Below are positions 1 to 7,162 of a DNA stretch of 22,828 bases, piece after piece. Position numbers and translations under genes: made by a program. How positions within the stretch are numbered: the first letter of the stretch is position 1; each line of letters starts with the position of its first letter. The notes below the pieces were generated by a model, which saw nothing but the letters and a program-made list of their open reading frames with translations, was not told where the DNA came from and did no database searches. The stretch is from Seminavis robusta (Eukaryota; Bacillariophyta; Bacillariophyceae; Naviculales; Naviculaceae), in assembly GCA_903772945.1 (NCBI GenBank), contig CAICTM010001773.1, positions 1 through 22,828 on the forward strand. The letters are read 5' to 3'.

Positions 1-65
1 CCAAGGGCTCCGAGAACTGCGATGGTCTTTGCATTCAGGATCATGATATGGCCTTGAAAATTTAG

Positions 66-821
66 TTAGTTGTTTACTTGATAGTTTTTGGTTATGGTTT
101 TGTTGTTCGATTTGTGAGCCCTAAGGCAAACCTTCGTTTCTTAGCAACTCCCTCCAAGACGGAGCCCCGGCCGTGTTGCTCGGCACCACGACTCCGTCGG
201 AAAAGTTTGTCGGTGAAGTCATTCTTGCACGCACACCAGTCACAGAAAGAACGAGTTTGCCTCTGATTTGTTTCACGAATTGTTGTGCCTCACGCTCGGC
301 AGCGGCGAAAGGCCAAGGTGCATAGCGTGGGACCAACATCCACTGCGCACTTTCGTCTCTTCATTGCACAAACAAAAGCAAGGTAGATCATGAACAGAAG
401 ATGTGTTTCATGATCAAGGTACTAGGCTTTCTCCTGCTACTCTCATTAGTTATTTCCATTGTTGAATTTCAAGGAGGGGTCGAGGGAAACATTGGCGATG
501 GCGTGGTGATCTTGTTCGTTACCTGGAATCGATCGGGCAAGATCTTGACGGAATGGTTCATGATTGGGCCATCCCTCTATTGCCAGATATCCAGGACCGA
601 GTCTTTGAGGAGTGTGGCAGCTGTACCGGTAGCACTGCTATCAGTCCACCCATGACGGGAACGCATGCTTCAAGTGTTACATGTACTAGTTAGATCTTAA
701 TGAACCTAGAATATGCACTCTTTATTATCAAAGGCTTCCCTTCACTGTGCAAGTTGACAGGCATGCAGCTCGTCTCTCTCAGTTGCCCGACCTTGGTATG
801 GAGGTTACCAAGTTGAGACCG
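66..821. other. gene-poor left flank
   Basis: No convincing gene lies here apart from the weak ORF at 401-655, listed separately. The short ORFs over 78-339 on both strands overlap each other and have arbitrary composition. One TACCGGTA palindrome occurs near 629, inside the weak ORF. Confidence 0.5.
401..655 (+). CDS. possible small secreted or membrane-anchored protein (weak)
   Basis: An 84-codon ATG-initiated ORF. Residues 6-22 form a strongly hydrophobic stretch (IKVLGFLLLLSLVISIV) that would serve as a signal peptide or N-terminal anchor. The rest has no recognisable domain. A second frame over about 481-690 reads through to TAG and is more protein-like, with an amphipathic stretch followed by a C-x2-C motif (FEECGSCTG). 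The real gene could therefore be a signal-peptide exon joined to that frame by a short intron or a frameshift. I cannot identify a convincing splice pair. The family is not recognised, and a chance ORF is quite possible. Confidence 0.22.
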   Translation: MCFMIKVLGFLLLLSLVISIVEFQGGVEGNIGDGVVILFVTWNRSGKILTEWFMIGPSLYCQISRTESLRSVAAVPVALLSVHP

Positions 822-1403
822 TTAGCATTGAGTGCCCCAGGAGGAGCACTCCTCGGCATCGGACGCTCCCAGCATCTGGGCGCAAAAAGCTGAGGACTGC
901 GAGGCGCTGGTGGAGATTTCTCTCAGTTGCTCTGGGTTTTGAACTCCCATCATCTTGTGAATCTGCTGGAGAAGTAGGACGCCTCGAACTGTGTTGCCGA
1001 CCCATTCTTTCCGGACGGATCGAACTTGCGGCGACATGATCGTCTCCAATCCTCGAGGAGTGAAGTCGTTGTTTTCTTGTTCCAGCAATTGGGTCAAAGG
1101 AGATGGCGGGACTCCGTTCGCTGCGGAGCGACCGGATTCGAGCAAGATAAACTTTTTTGCTTCCATTTTGATGTCTTGGTAGTCTTCACGAGTATGCCAG
1201 GTGCGCTTTCGCACATCCAATGGAATATGGCACACATTGACTTTGTTGAGGTGCGTCGAAAAACGCACCGCTTTCTTGATTCGGTTTGCTTTCTTGATAG
1301 GGGCTGCCTTGGACCGACCAAGACAAGGACAGGCGATTGCCTTCGTTCTCGTGCTTAGCGATGGAGCTTGCATGCTTTTACGGTTCATCAAACAGCGGCA
1401 CAT
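822..1403 (-). CDS. conserved protein of unknown function, VRFS / W-x-T-x-x-D-Y type
   Basis: A 193-aa single-exon ORF from ATG (1401-1403) to TAA (822-824). Residues 1-45 are basic and variable. Residues 46-82 carry VRFST, then IPLD, then WHTREDYQDIK. Residues 116-183 carry RGLE, an arginine-rich helix, and a long helical stretch with LLLQQIHK and the pattern G-x-x-[DN]-P-E-x-L, ending in A-x-x-x-G-x-x-D-A-E-E. From memory this order of short motifs belongs to an expanded family of hypothetical proteins in diatoms and other stramenopiles with no assigned biochemical function. The fold appears all-helical and cytosolic, with no signal peptide or membrane segment. It is isolated, with more than 2 kb of gene-free DNA upstream. 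The gene call is firm and the function unknown. Confidence 0.75.
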   Translation of the reverse strand: MCRCLMNRKSMQAPSLSTRTKAIACPCLGRSKAAPIKKANRIKKAVRFSTHLNKVNVCHIPLDVRKRTWHTREDYQDIKMEAKKFILLESGRSAANGVPPSPLTQLLEQENNDFTPRGLETIMSPQVRSVRKEWVGNTVRGVLLLQQIHKMMGVQNPEQLREISTSASQSSAFCAQMLGASDAEECSSWGTQC

Positions 1404-1994
1404 GGTTTGTGGACGGTAAAGGAAAAGGAAGAGGAAAGCTTGGGCTATTTCTACTGCAGTAGGTTTATCTTTTGAGAATTAGTTTCAACTTTTCGGTTTG
1501 TGAGAGGTGAAAAACAAGCTGCCCAAGCCAGTGAATTAGCTCCTTTTTTGATTGACACAAAGATTAGTAGTTTTATTTGCTACTGCGCCGAGGCCTTGCT
1601 TTTATTAAAAGTACTAGACTAGTAGTACTACGATTGTATGCATAGTACTAGTACAGTAGCTCCTTGTGGGAAGCGAAGGGAAGAACAAGTAATGACTGCT
1701 GGAGTTCGGTTGATGAAGTGGTTGCTTATGGGAAGGCATTGTGAAATGCCGTAACCTTTCTATGGGTTCCTTCAGATTTAAAGTCAGCTTTCCTTTCGTT
1801 AATCGGAGAAAAATTCAGCTTCTGCCCTGTCGCAGTTGAATCAAGAAACCGATTAGACAGCCAGAGCCCCGAAGAAAGTGAAGCCAGTACCACTTTTCTA
1901 CCTTTTATTAGTCTAGTACCACGGTATACCGGTACGGTGTCGTCACTCAGCTCATCACAATCAACTACTGTACTGAGTACAGCTCAACCACCGC

Positions 1995-2014
1995 AGCTAC
2001 CGGTACCGGTAGCT
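1995..2014. repeat. 20-bp perfect palindrome centred on TACCGGTA units
   Basis: AGCTACCGGTACCGGTAGCT equals its own reverse complement. It lies between two imperfect direct copies of GCTCATCA...ACTACTGTAC (about 1951-1975 and 2012-2031), so the palindrome sits in a locally duplicated segment. The same core recurs throughout the intergenic DNA of this window. Confidence 0.85.
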
Positions 2015-2484
2015 CATCAACTACTGTACCGCACTACTAACAACTATTTAAAAAAAATAGTACCGTACAACAAGTACATGTACCGGTGCCCAAATGTACT
2101 CCGATCTCCGTACGCTTCATGAACTCATAGCTAATTAATTCATCATGTATCTCTCCTGTAAAGTGAAAAGAAACTCCAGTGAATGCCTTTTTAAAAATCC
2201 TTCGATTCTCTTGCTGCCTTCAGACTTCAGACTTCTGCGAGGAGCTTGTGAATTGTGAATGCTTGACTGTCTAACGTTGGATTCGATTCGGTTCGATTGT
2301 TTCCGCAATTGCACCGCCAGTGGCTGAAACACACGCGCTTCCGGTAGAATGATTCAGCAGATCATTCGATTCCTGTAGTCTACATGTAGACGTCTGTCGC
2401 TGCCAGCCACAAATGGCCCAGGCCAGCTTTTTGGCCCAGTTTTGTCCGCTGGATGAAAGCTCCATCCAACAAGCTAACAAAACG

Positions 2485-2496
2485 CCCCCCCCCCCC
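2485..2496. repeat. poly-C run (12)
   Basis: Twelve consecutive C residues in gene-free DNA. A second 12-C run lies at 19308-19319. Such runs are length-unstable and may be miscounted. Confidence 0.85.
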
Positions 2497-3385
2497 GTCC
2501 ACCTTGTCCAGTACAGTGTCAGTTTGTCCAGGTCCCAGGTCCAGGTCCAGTAGACTTGCTGGGTTGCAACGTCCAGGAGCCCTTTGGCTGGTCAAGTGGC
2601 TCCTGTAGTAGACCTGCTGGGCCGGGTTTCAAACTCCAGGTTCGGAGTAAGGGTCAGTTCGTGGTGCAATAGTGCCAGCAGCAACAGCAGACCAGAATCG
2701 CTGTTGGGACAAATCATTGGCTCCTGCGATTGCCTGTCGATCTACAGTTTGGCTCCTTGTTGGCTAAAAGGGGTGCGTGCTAGAGCACTTCGCTCCGTCA
2801 TCTCTCCAAGGGTTCCCCCGCTTGGTTAACGGAGCTACAACGCAAATTCATTGGCATGAAAAGAAGCACATCAGGCAGCTCACAGGTGGATGGAAATGGC
2901 AGAATATTAAAAGCTGCATGTCCACCAGGGAGCGATGGATTAGCTTCCCCCGCTTGGCCAGCTTCAGAGCTGTTAAATTCGAGCAAATAGACAGCCAGCC
3001 AGCCACCACCGAATTTAGAGACATGGCATTAGCAGCAATTGGCTGTTTCAGTGTCCTCAAGAAGAAGGGGAACTTGTGTAGTAGGGCTTGAAAATATCCA
3101 AGAGGATTGAAGCATTCAGCTTCTCCAGCGCAAGCTCTCGTCAGACAGGAATCGAATCGCACTGAGGACATACCAAGCTCCAACAGATGAAATATCAACG
3201 ATTCTATATTGAATTCTATTCCTTCTTTCGCTCGCCTGTAGACAGTTCACCCCTGTGAACCGGTATCCTGCTGGTGCGACCCCCAAGGACGCCGCAGAAG
3301 CCAAAACCTAATAGTTGTTCTCAATCCGGCTGGCTGAGCTATGATTTACTCTATGCGTGGCGATTTGTCATCATTTCATGTAGCT

Positions 3386-3403
3386 TGCAGCTTGCAAGCT
3401 GCA
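3386..3403. repeat. 18-bp perfect palindrome
   Basis: TGCAGCTTGCAAGCTGCA is self-complementary. It lies about 210 bp beyond the stop codon of the ceramidase-like gene. It is not followed by a T run, and no function is evident. Confidence 0.8.
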
Positions 3404-3614
3404 TGTGCTATGATACTGGAGTATGCGCACTGTTGGGCTTCGTGTCTGTCTCAGGCAGTTCACATCAAGCGATGTTGATTGTAACACTATCAACTTACAT
3501 ATTATCATCAAACTCATGTATAAACTAAACCCTTGTAAAAGGGAGCTACATGTATGGTAGAATTCCTACCCCACAACTAAACTGGTGCAATCGCAAAAGC
3601 CATGCATGCATCCA

Positions 3615-4988
3615 TCAGACGTATTCTTCCAATGACCGCGCATGGGTGTATGCTGCCAGCAGCGTGATTCCGGTGAAGAAGTGCAAAGAAGCAGTAGGAG
3701 AGAAGAGTGCAGCCCCAATGGTATGGAATAGAGTTGGTTTGCCGGGAGCCGTAAAGTATTTCATGAAAACGCATCCATCTAGCACCCATCGGTCCCAGAG
3801 CCGGTAGATCCAGCCGATGATCAAGCTCCAAAAAGCCCAATTGGCGGCTGACACAGATCCCGTTGATCCTATCAAACATACCTGAATCAAAGTGGGAACG
3901 GCGGTGTAGCCCACGGGCATGGCAGCAAAGTAACAAATGGTTGTGACATGGCAATCCAATTGCCCTCCTCCAAAGAAACAACTCTTGCCATGCAGCCGAG
4001 AACGGGCAGAGAAAGGACATTGGCTGTGCAGCCATCCCTTTTGAAACAAAGCCCATTGCAACTTGCCCAGAGCAAACACAACAGCGGCAAAAATCACATA
4101 GTTAGCCATACCAGCCACCTGCTGGGCCAGGGCTCTGTTGGTTGTCACAGACTTGAGCATGAAGGACAACGCTCCAAAGCAAACGTGGCGGATGATGAGA
4201 TAGAGGATGCAGCTATCCATGGACCATAAGTCGGCATATTGAGTCCAGGGAGCATTGCTGGCATGCCACAGGTTGGAGAAGATGCCCAACAGAAAGAGCA
4301 TTGCTCCAAAAAGAGCATCACCCATCCAGAAAACGTTCTCATTGCCCGAGAATGTGGAGAATGAGACGCAAGCGGCTGACAGCATGTAATTCACGTTGGA
4401 AAGAGTATTGCCAGGTCGTCTCAGGAGTCGACCAAAGCGCGTAGGTTCGCAGAACATATCGTGATAACACAATGTGTTGTCGGTCTTCCAAGACTTTGGC
4501 CATGGATGGGTGCGATTGTCATTGGGGCTGCTTGCGGAACCAAGCACCAAATCCGCCGCTAAAAGCAGGAAGTAGGCTCCATATGTCAAGAAGAGGAGGT
4601 TGTATAACCTCTCACTTGGCAGCCCCAAGGCAACAGCCATCAATTGTGGAAAAGCCCAAAAGGAATACCTTTCGAATCCGTGACTTTCGTCCCAACTTCC
4701 ATCCACTCCGACAATGTCAGTCCATAGGAAAACCGAGAAAACCATGTACACCAAACCAGCCACAGTCAAGCCAGTCAACAGTGTCTTGAGGGTATCGGGT
4801 GTAGGATCAAATTCCCAAATCTTCGAGAAGACTCCTTCTCCGACCGGCAAGTCTTCCAGGGAAAGGTACGTGGAGGGAGCTGGCTTTCCGTTGCCAGCAA
4901 ACGATGAATCCGTCGACACGGTGCTGCTCTGCTCTCCTCCCTCCTCCAAAAGAGGTGCCGGCTTGTTGGGGCGACGAATAATACTCAT
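3615..4988 (-). CDS. CREST-superfamily / alkaline ceramidase-like multi-pass membrane protein
   Basis: A 457-aa protein. The open frame continues upstream to 5105, but only from TTG, so the first ATG at 4986-4988 is taken as the start. Residues 1-60 are soluble and Ser/Pro-rich. About eight hydrophobic spans follow, near residues 68-92, 127-150, 196-214, 222-241, 258-280, 293-312, 383-395 and 424-447. Residues 180-199 carry CEP...RRPGNTLSN, like the C-E...NT-S-N segment at the start of alkaline ceramidases. Residues 238-253 carry S-x3-H-x10-D (S238, H242, D253), the spacing of the Ser/His/Asp set in the CREST superfamily. Residues 432-440 (TASLHFFTG) align with H-x3-H-LLTG, keeping the second histidine (H436) but having T432 for the first. 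A membrane amide hydrolase acting on ceramide-like lipids is inferred. The missing zinc-ligand histidine may mean altered or lost activity. Confidence 0.72.
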   Translation of the reverse strand: MSIIRRPNKPAPLLEEGGEQSSTVSTDSSFAGNGKPAPSTYLSLEDLPVGEGVFSKIWEFDPTPDTLKTLLTGLTVAGLVYMVFSVFLWTDIVGVDGSWDESHGFERYSFWAFPQLMAVALGLPSERLYNLLFLTYGAYFLLLAADLVLGSASSPNDNRTHPWPKSWKTDNTLCYHDMFCEPTRFGRLLRRPGNTLSNVNYMLSAACVSFSTFSGNENVFWMGDALFGAMLFLLGIFSNLWHASNAPWTQYADLWSMDSCILYLIIRHVCFGALSFMLKSVTTNRALAQQVAGMANYVIFAAVVFALGKLQWALFQKGWLHSQCPFSARSRLHGKSCFFGGGQLDCHVTTICYFAAMPVGYTAVPTLIQVCLIGSTGSVSAANWAFWSLIIGWIYRLWDRWVLDGCVFMKYFTAPGKPTLFHTIGAALFSPTASLHFFTGITLLAAYTHARSLEEYV

Positions 4989-5564
4989 CTTGAATGCTCT
5001 AGGACGATGACAACGAGGTTTCGACAACACTTTCGTGCTATTGCTTGTGGTCGTTCTCAGAAAATTCCGAGAAGATTCAGTGACGACGAAAAATCCCCAC
5101 TGCAACGGCTACGCGAAAGAAACCCAGCAAACGTGCTTGTTAGGTAACCCACGAGAAAAAGGGCTCTAGTTTTGCCAGCGCAGACCTCGATCCGTACCGG
5201 TACCAGTACGCAAGTCTCAACGCGATGTGTCCTGGCTGGCTACCGGCAGAGCTTGCATTCTCCAGCCCCCGTCTTGGCATTCAGAGGAACAGTTACTATG
5301 TTCACTAACCAGCTAGCTACCGACAGCTATGCATAGTTGCAACGAGAACGAGGCCCAAAGATACTATTCCTCCTAAGAACTGGAATCTATGGAAACGCTA
5401 AGCTTGGAAAATAATAAGATTTGTGCTTCATGAATCCATACTGGCTGTTAGTAGCAGTTTTAAGTTCTCCCTGATTGGGTTTCTCTCTACTTTGTGCTTA
5501 GCTGTTTGTATGCATGCCCCCACCCAGTTGATTTTGTGTCATCCCTTTTACGTTTTGTTCGTCC
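4989..5564. other. intergenic spacer upstream of the ceramidase-like gene
   Basis: This holds the likely 5' untranslated and promoter DNA of the ceramidase-like gene and the 3' flank of the repeat-protein gene. It contains GTACCGGTACCAGTAC around 5196-5211 and a CTAGCTA cluster near 5311-5319. The TTG-initiated extension of the frame to 5105 is Ser/Thr/Arg-rich, so an organelle presequence cannot be excluded. No TATA box stands out. Confidence 0.4.
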
Positions 5565-6869
5565 CTAATATTTGCGTTCATCGAGGGATATGTGCTGGAA
5601 GCTGTTGTGTAAGACAGACGAATAAAAGGCGGCAGAATGTCGCCGCTGTGTCGATTTGGAGTTTGAGGACGACTGTCGCTGTTGTGGCGATTTGGCACTC
5701 GATTCTCGTTGCCTACGTGGCGATTTGGAATGAGAGGAAGAATGTCGCTGTGGCGATTTAGAAACCGATTCTCGTGGCCTTCGTGGCGATTTAGAAACCG
5801 ATTCTCGTTGTCTTCGTGGCGATTTGGTATGAGTGGACGAGGGTCGACTCTTTTTGGTGGGTGTAACATCCCTGGGCTTTCGTTCAGGAACCACATCCCT
5901 GGGCTTTCTCTCTGGCGGGGCGTCCTTTGGCCTCTTATCAGGAGCCAAATCCTTTGGCTTTCTCTCCGGTTGAAAATCCTTCGGCTTTCTCTCGGGTTGA
6001 ACATCCCTTTGCTTTCGTTCGGGGGTACCATCCCTGGACTTTCTAGTTGGGGTGACGTCCCGTGGCTTTCTGGTAGGAGTGATATCCCTTGGCTTCTTTT
6101 CCCCATGCGCAACCGACAATTGTTGTCTCCTGGTCTCTACAATTTCTTTGGCTTTCCCATAAGCCGCCCAGTCAAAGGCTGGCTTTTCATTCATGCAAGT
6201 GCTCCTGGCCAAGGGATTTTGGCTCCTCCTGGACCTTCCCGATCTAGAAGGGGAGGATCCCTTATTACCCGAGGATCCGGTTGTTTTGGTTCTTCGGAGC
6301 AACGACTTTTTCTTGTCCTTATGGGGAGAGTGGCTATGAGAGCGGTGACTGTGGGAACGATGCACTCTGGACTTTCTTTTGGACTTCCCATCGTCGTCCT
6401 TGTTGGAGTGGGATGAGATGTCTAGAATGGACGTCTTGGAAGCCACCTCTGTTGTAGCTTTCAACTTGTCCACCAATGGACGTGAGGGTGCTGGGACTAC
6501 GACTGCTGAGCGTGAAGTTACTGGGACTGATACCGGGGCAACATTGGGTGCTTCCTCTGTTTTTTGGTCTGTCACAGGTGTAGCGCTTGTTTCCTGCGGT
6601 GTTGTGGATTCTTCCTTCGTTTCGGAGGCAACCTCTGTGGCAGCCGCCTTGGCAGTGTTCGCTTCCACCAAGCTCGGTCTGCTGTTGTACTTGGAGGACA
6701 AATACGAACAGACGCTGTCTTCGTCGTCCGAGTCGGAAAGCTCTTCGTCGTCCGGGGTGTGGGCATACTCTGCCCTGAGTGTCTCGGCCCAGATATCCCT
6801 GTCCCCTCCAAGAAAGCTTTCCCTTAGGCTGTGCCTAATCCCCGAAAATACGGATCCTATCACCGACAT
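5565..6869 (-). CDS. intrinsically disordered basic protein with tandem peptide repeats
   Basis: A 434-aa single-exon ORF from ATG (6867-6869). Residues 1-35 may be folded (SVIGSVFSGIRHSLRESF). Residues 36-55 are an acidic patch with a run of D/E/S residues. Residues 65-150 are rich in A, T, E and P. Residues 160-220 are K/R/S/H-rich with an RSHSH repeat. Residues 258-341 contain about nine 9-residue units of the type RKPRDVTPT or RKPKDxxPE. Residues 348-410 contain about five units of the type SKSPRRQRESV. S-P and T-P dipeptides in a basic context suggest phosphorylation by proline-directed kinases, and nuclear or cytoskeletal association is conceivable. I recognise no family. The long single frame with position-specific repeat conservation supports a real gene. 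The neighbouring ceramidase-like gene is on the same strand, but the spacing argues for separate transcription. Confidence 0.68.
   Translation of the reverse strand: MSVIGSVFSGIRHSLRESFLGGDRDIWAETLRAEYAHTPDDEELSDSDDEDSVCSYLSSKYNSRPSLVEANTAKAAATEVASETKEESTTPQETSATPVTDQKTEEAPNVAPVSVPVTSRSAVVVPAPSRPLVDKLKATTEVASKTSILDISSHSNKDDDGKSKRKSRVHRSHSHRSHSHSPHKDKKKSLLRRTKTTGSSGNKGSSPSRSGRSRRSQNPLARSTCMNEKPAFDWAAYGKAKEIVETRRQQLSVAHGEKKPRDITPTRKPRDVTPTRKSRDGTPERKQRDVQPERKPKDFQPERKPKDLAPDKRPKDAPPERKPRDVVPERKPRDVTPTKKSRPSSTHTKSPRRQRESVSKSPRRPRESVSKSPQRHSSSHSKSPRRQRESSAKSPQQRQSSSNSKSTQRRHSAAFYSSVLHNSFQHISLDERKY
5640..5828 (-). repeat. coding S-K-S-P-R-R repeat array
   Basis: Encodes residues 348-410, about five units of SKSPRRQRES-type sequence. 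Units vary in length from about 11 to 13 residues. On the complementary strand the unit shows as recurrent GTGGCGATTTxGAA blocks. Confidence 0.75.
5847..6098 (-). repeat. 27-bp coding tandem repeat array, about 9 units
   Basis: Encodes residues 258-341 of the disordered protein as 9-residue units built on K-P-[RK]-D-x-x-P-[TE]-[RK]. The central positions are degenerate (DVTPT, DFQPE, DLAPD, DAPPE), while the K-P-[RK]-D core and the proline are kept. This implies selection on the repeat pattern rather than recent expansion. Confidence 0.8.
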
Positions 6870-7142
6870 GGTTGTTGCTGTGTTGTCCTGTTTCTATTGT
6901 TGGTTGTTGAGTTTTATGAGAAGACAATATGTCACCAAATGGGAAACCACGATTGTCGCAGCATGCGTGTAATTTTTTGGCAGCACGTTCTTGTCTCTTG
7001 GTGAGGCTCGAGGCTGCTGAGCTGACTGAGTGCATTTATTTGGCATTGGCTCCAGAGTAACTGGCTAGCTGGGACTCCTCTAAGGTACAGTAATGGAGTA
7101 CCGTACTATTAATACCTTTCGCCGTTGCTTCGTCCGATTACG

Positions 7143-7162
7143 GTACCGTACCGGTACGGTAC
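7143..7162. repeat. 20-bp perfect palindrome
   Basis: GTACCGTACCGGTACGGTAC is self-complementary and consists of GTACC/GGTAC units around a central CCGG. It lies about 270 bp upstream of the start codon of the disordered repeat protein, so a regulatory role is possible but unsupported. Confidence 0.85.

Larger units (their letters stand above)
1404..3614. other. 2.2-kb gene-free stretch with palindromes and a poly-C run
   Basis: I find no ORF here with credible protein character. ORFs near 2777-3198 are open on both strands and match nothing I know. The stretch holds clustered AGTACT/ACTAGT repeats near 1610-1660, a 20-bp perfect palindrome at 1995-2014, a 12-C run at 2485-2496, repeated CCAGGT units near 2527-2550 and an 18-bp palindrome at 3386-3403. 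It separates the 5' side of the 193-aa gene from the 3' end of the ceramidase-like gene. Confidence 0.55.

Noticed and set aside
3..65. possible C-terminal tail of a gene entering from the left (GSENCDGLCIQDHD, then TAG)
   Set aside because: Only about 20 codons are visible with no way to judge family or splicing, so it is too short to call.
2290..2320. GGTTCGATTG resembling a tRNA T-loop, and similar hits near 2635 and 3130
   Set aside because: No matching 5-bp stems, anticodon arm or acceptor stem can be drawn around them.
2848..3198. 116-codon minus-strand open frame and overlapping plus-strand frame 2777-3091
   Set aside because: Both strands are open, no domain is visible, composition is arbitrary and the DNA is repeat-rich.
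4989..5105. N-terminal extension of the ceramidase-like protein
   Set aside because: It is open but has only a TTG as initiator; the first ATG is at 4988. It is kept as 5' flank, although a presequence cannot be fully excluded.
5682..6416. 244-codon open frame opposite the disordered repeat protein
   Set aside because: It is a mirror of the tandem-repeat coding array; the Trp/Arg/Phe-rich repeats are the antisense of the K-P-R-D and S-K-S-P units, and the minus frame is longer with a sensible ATG.
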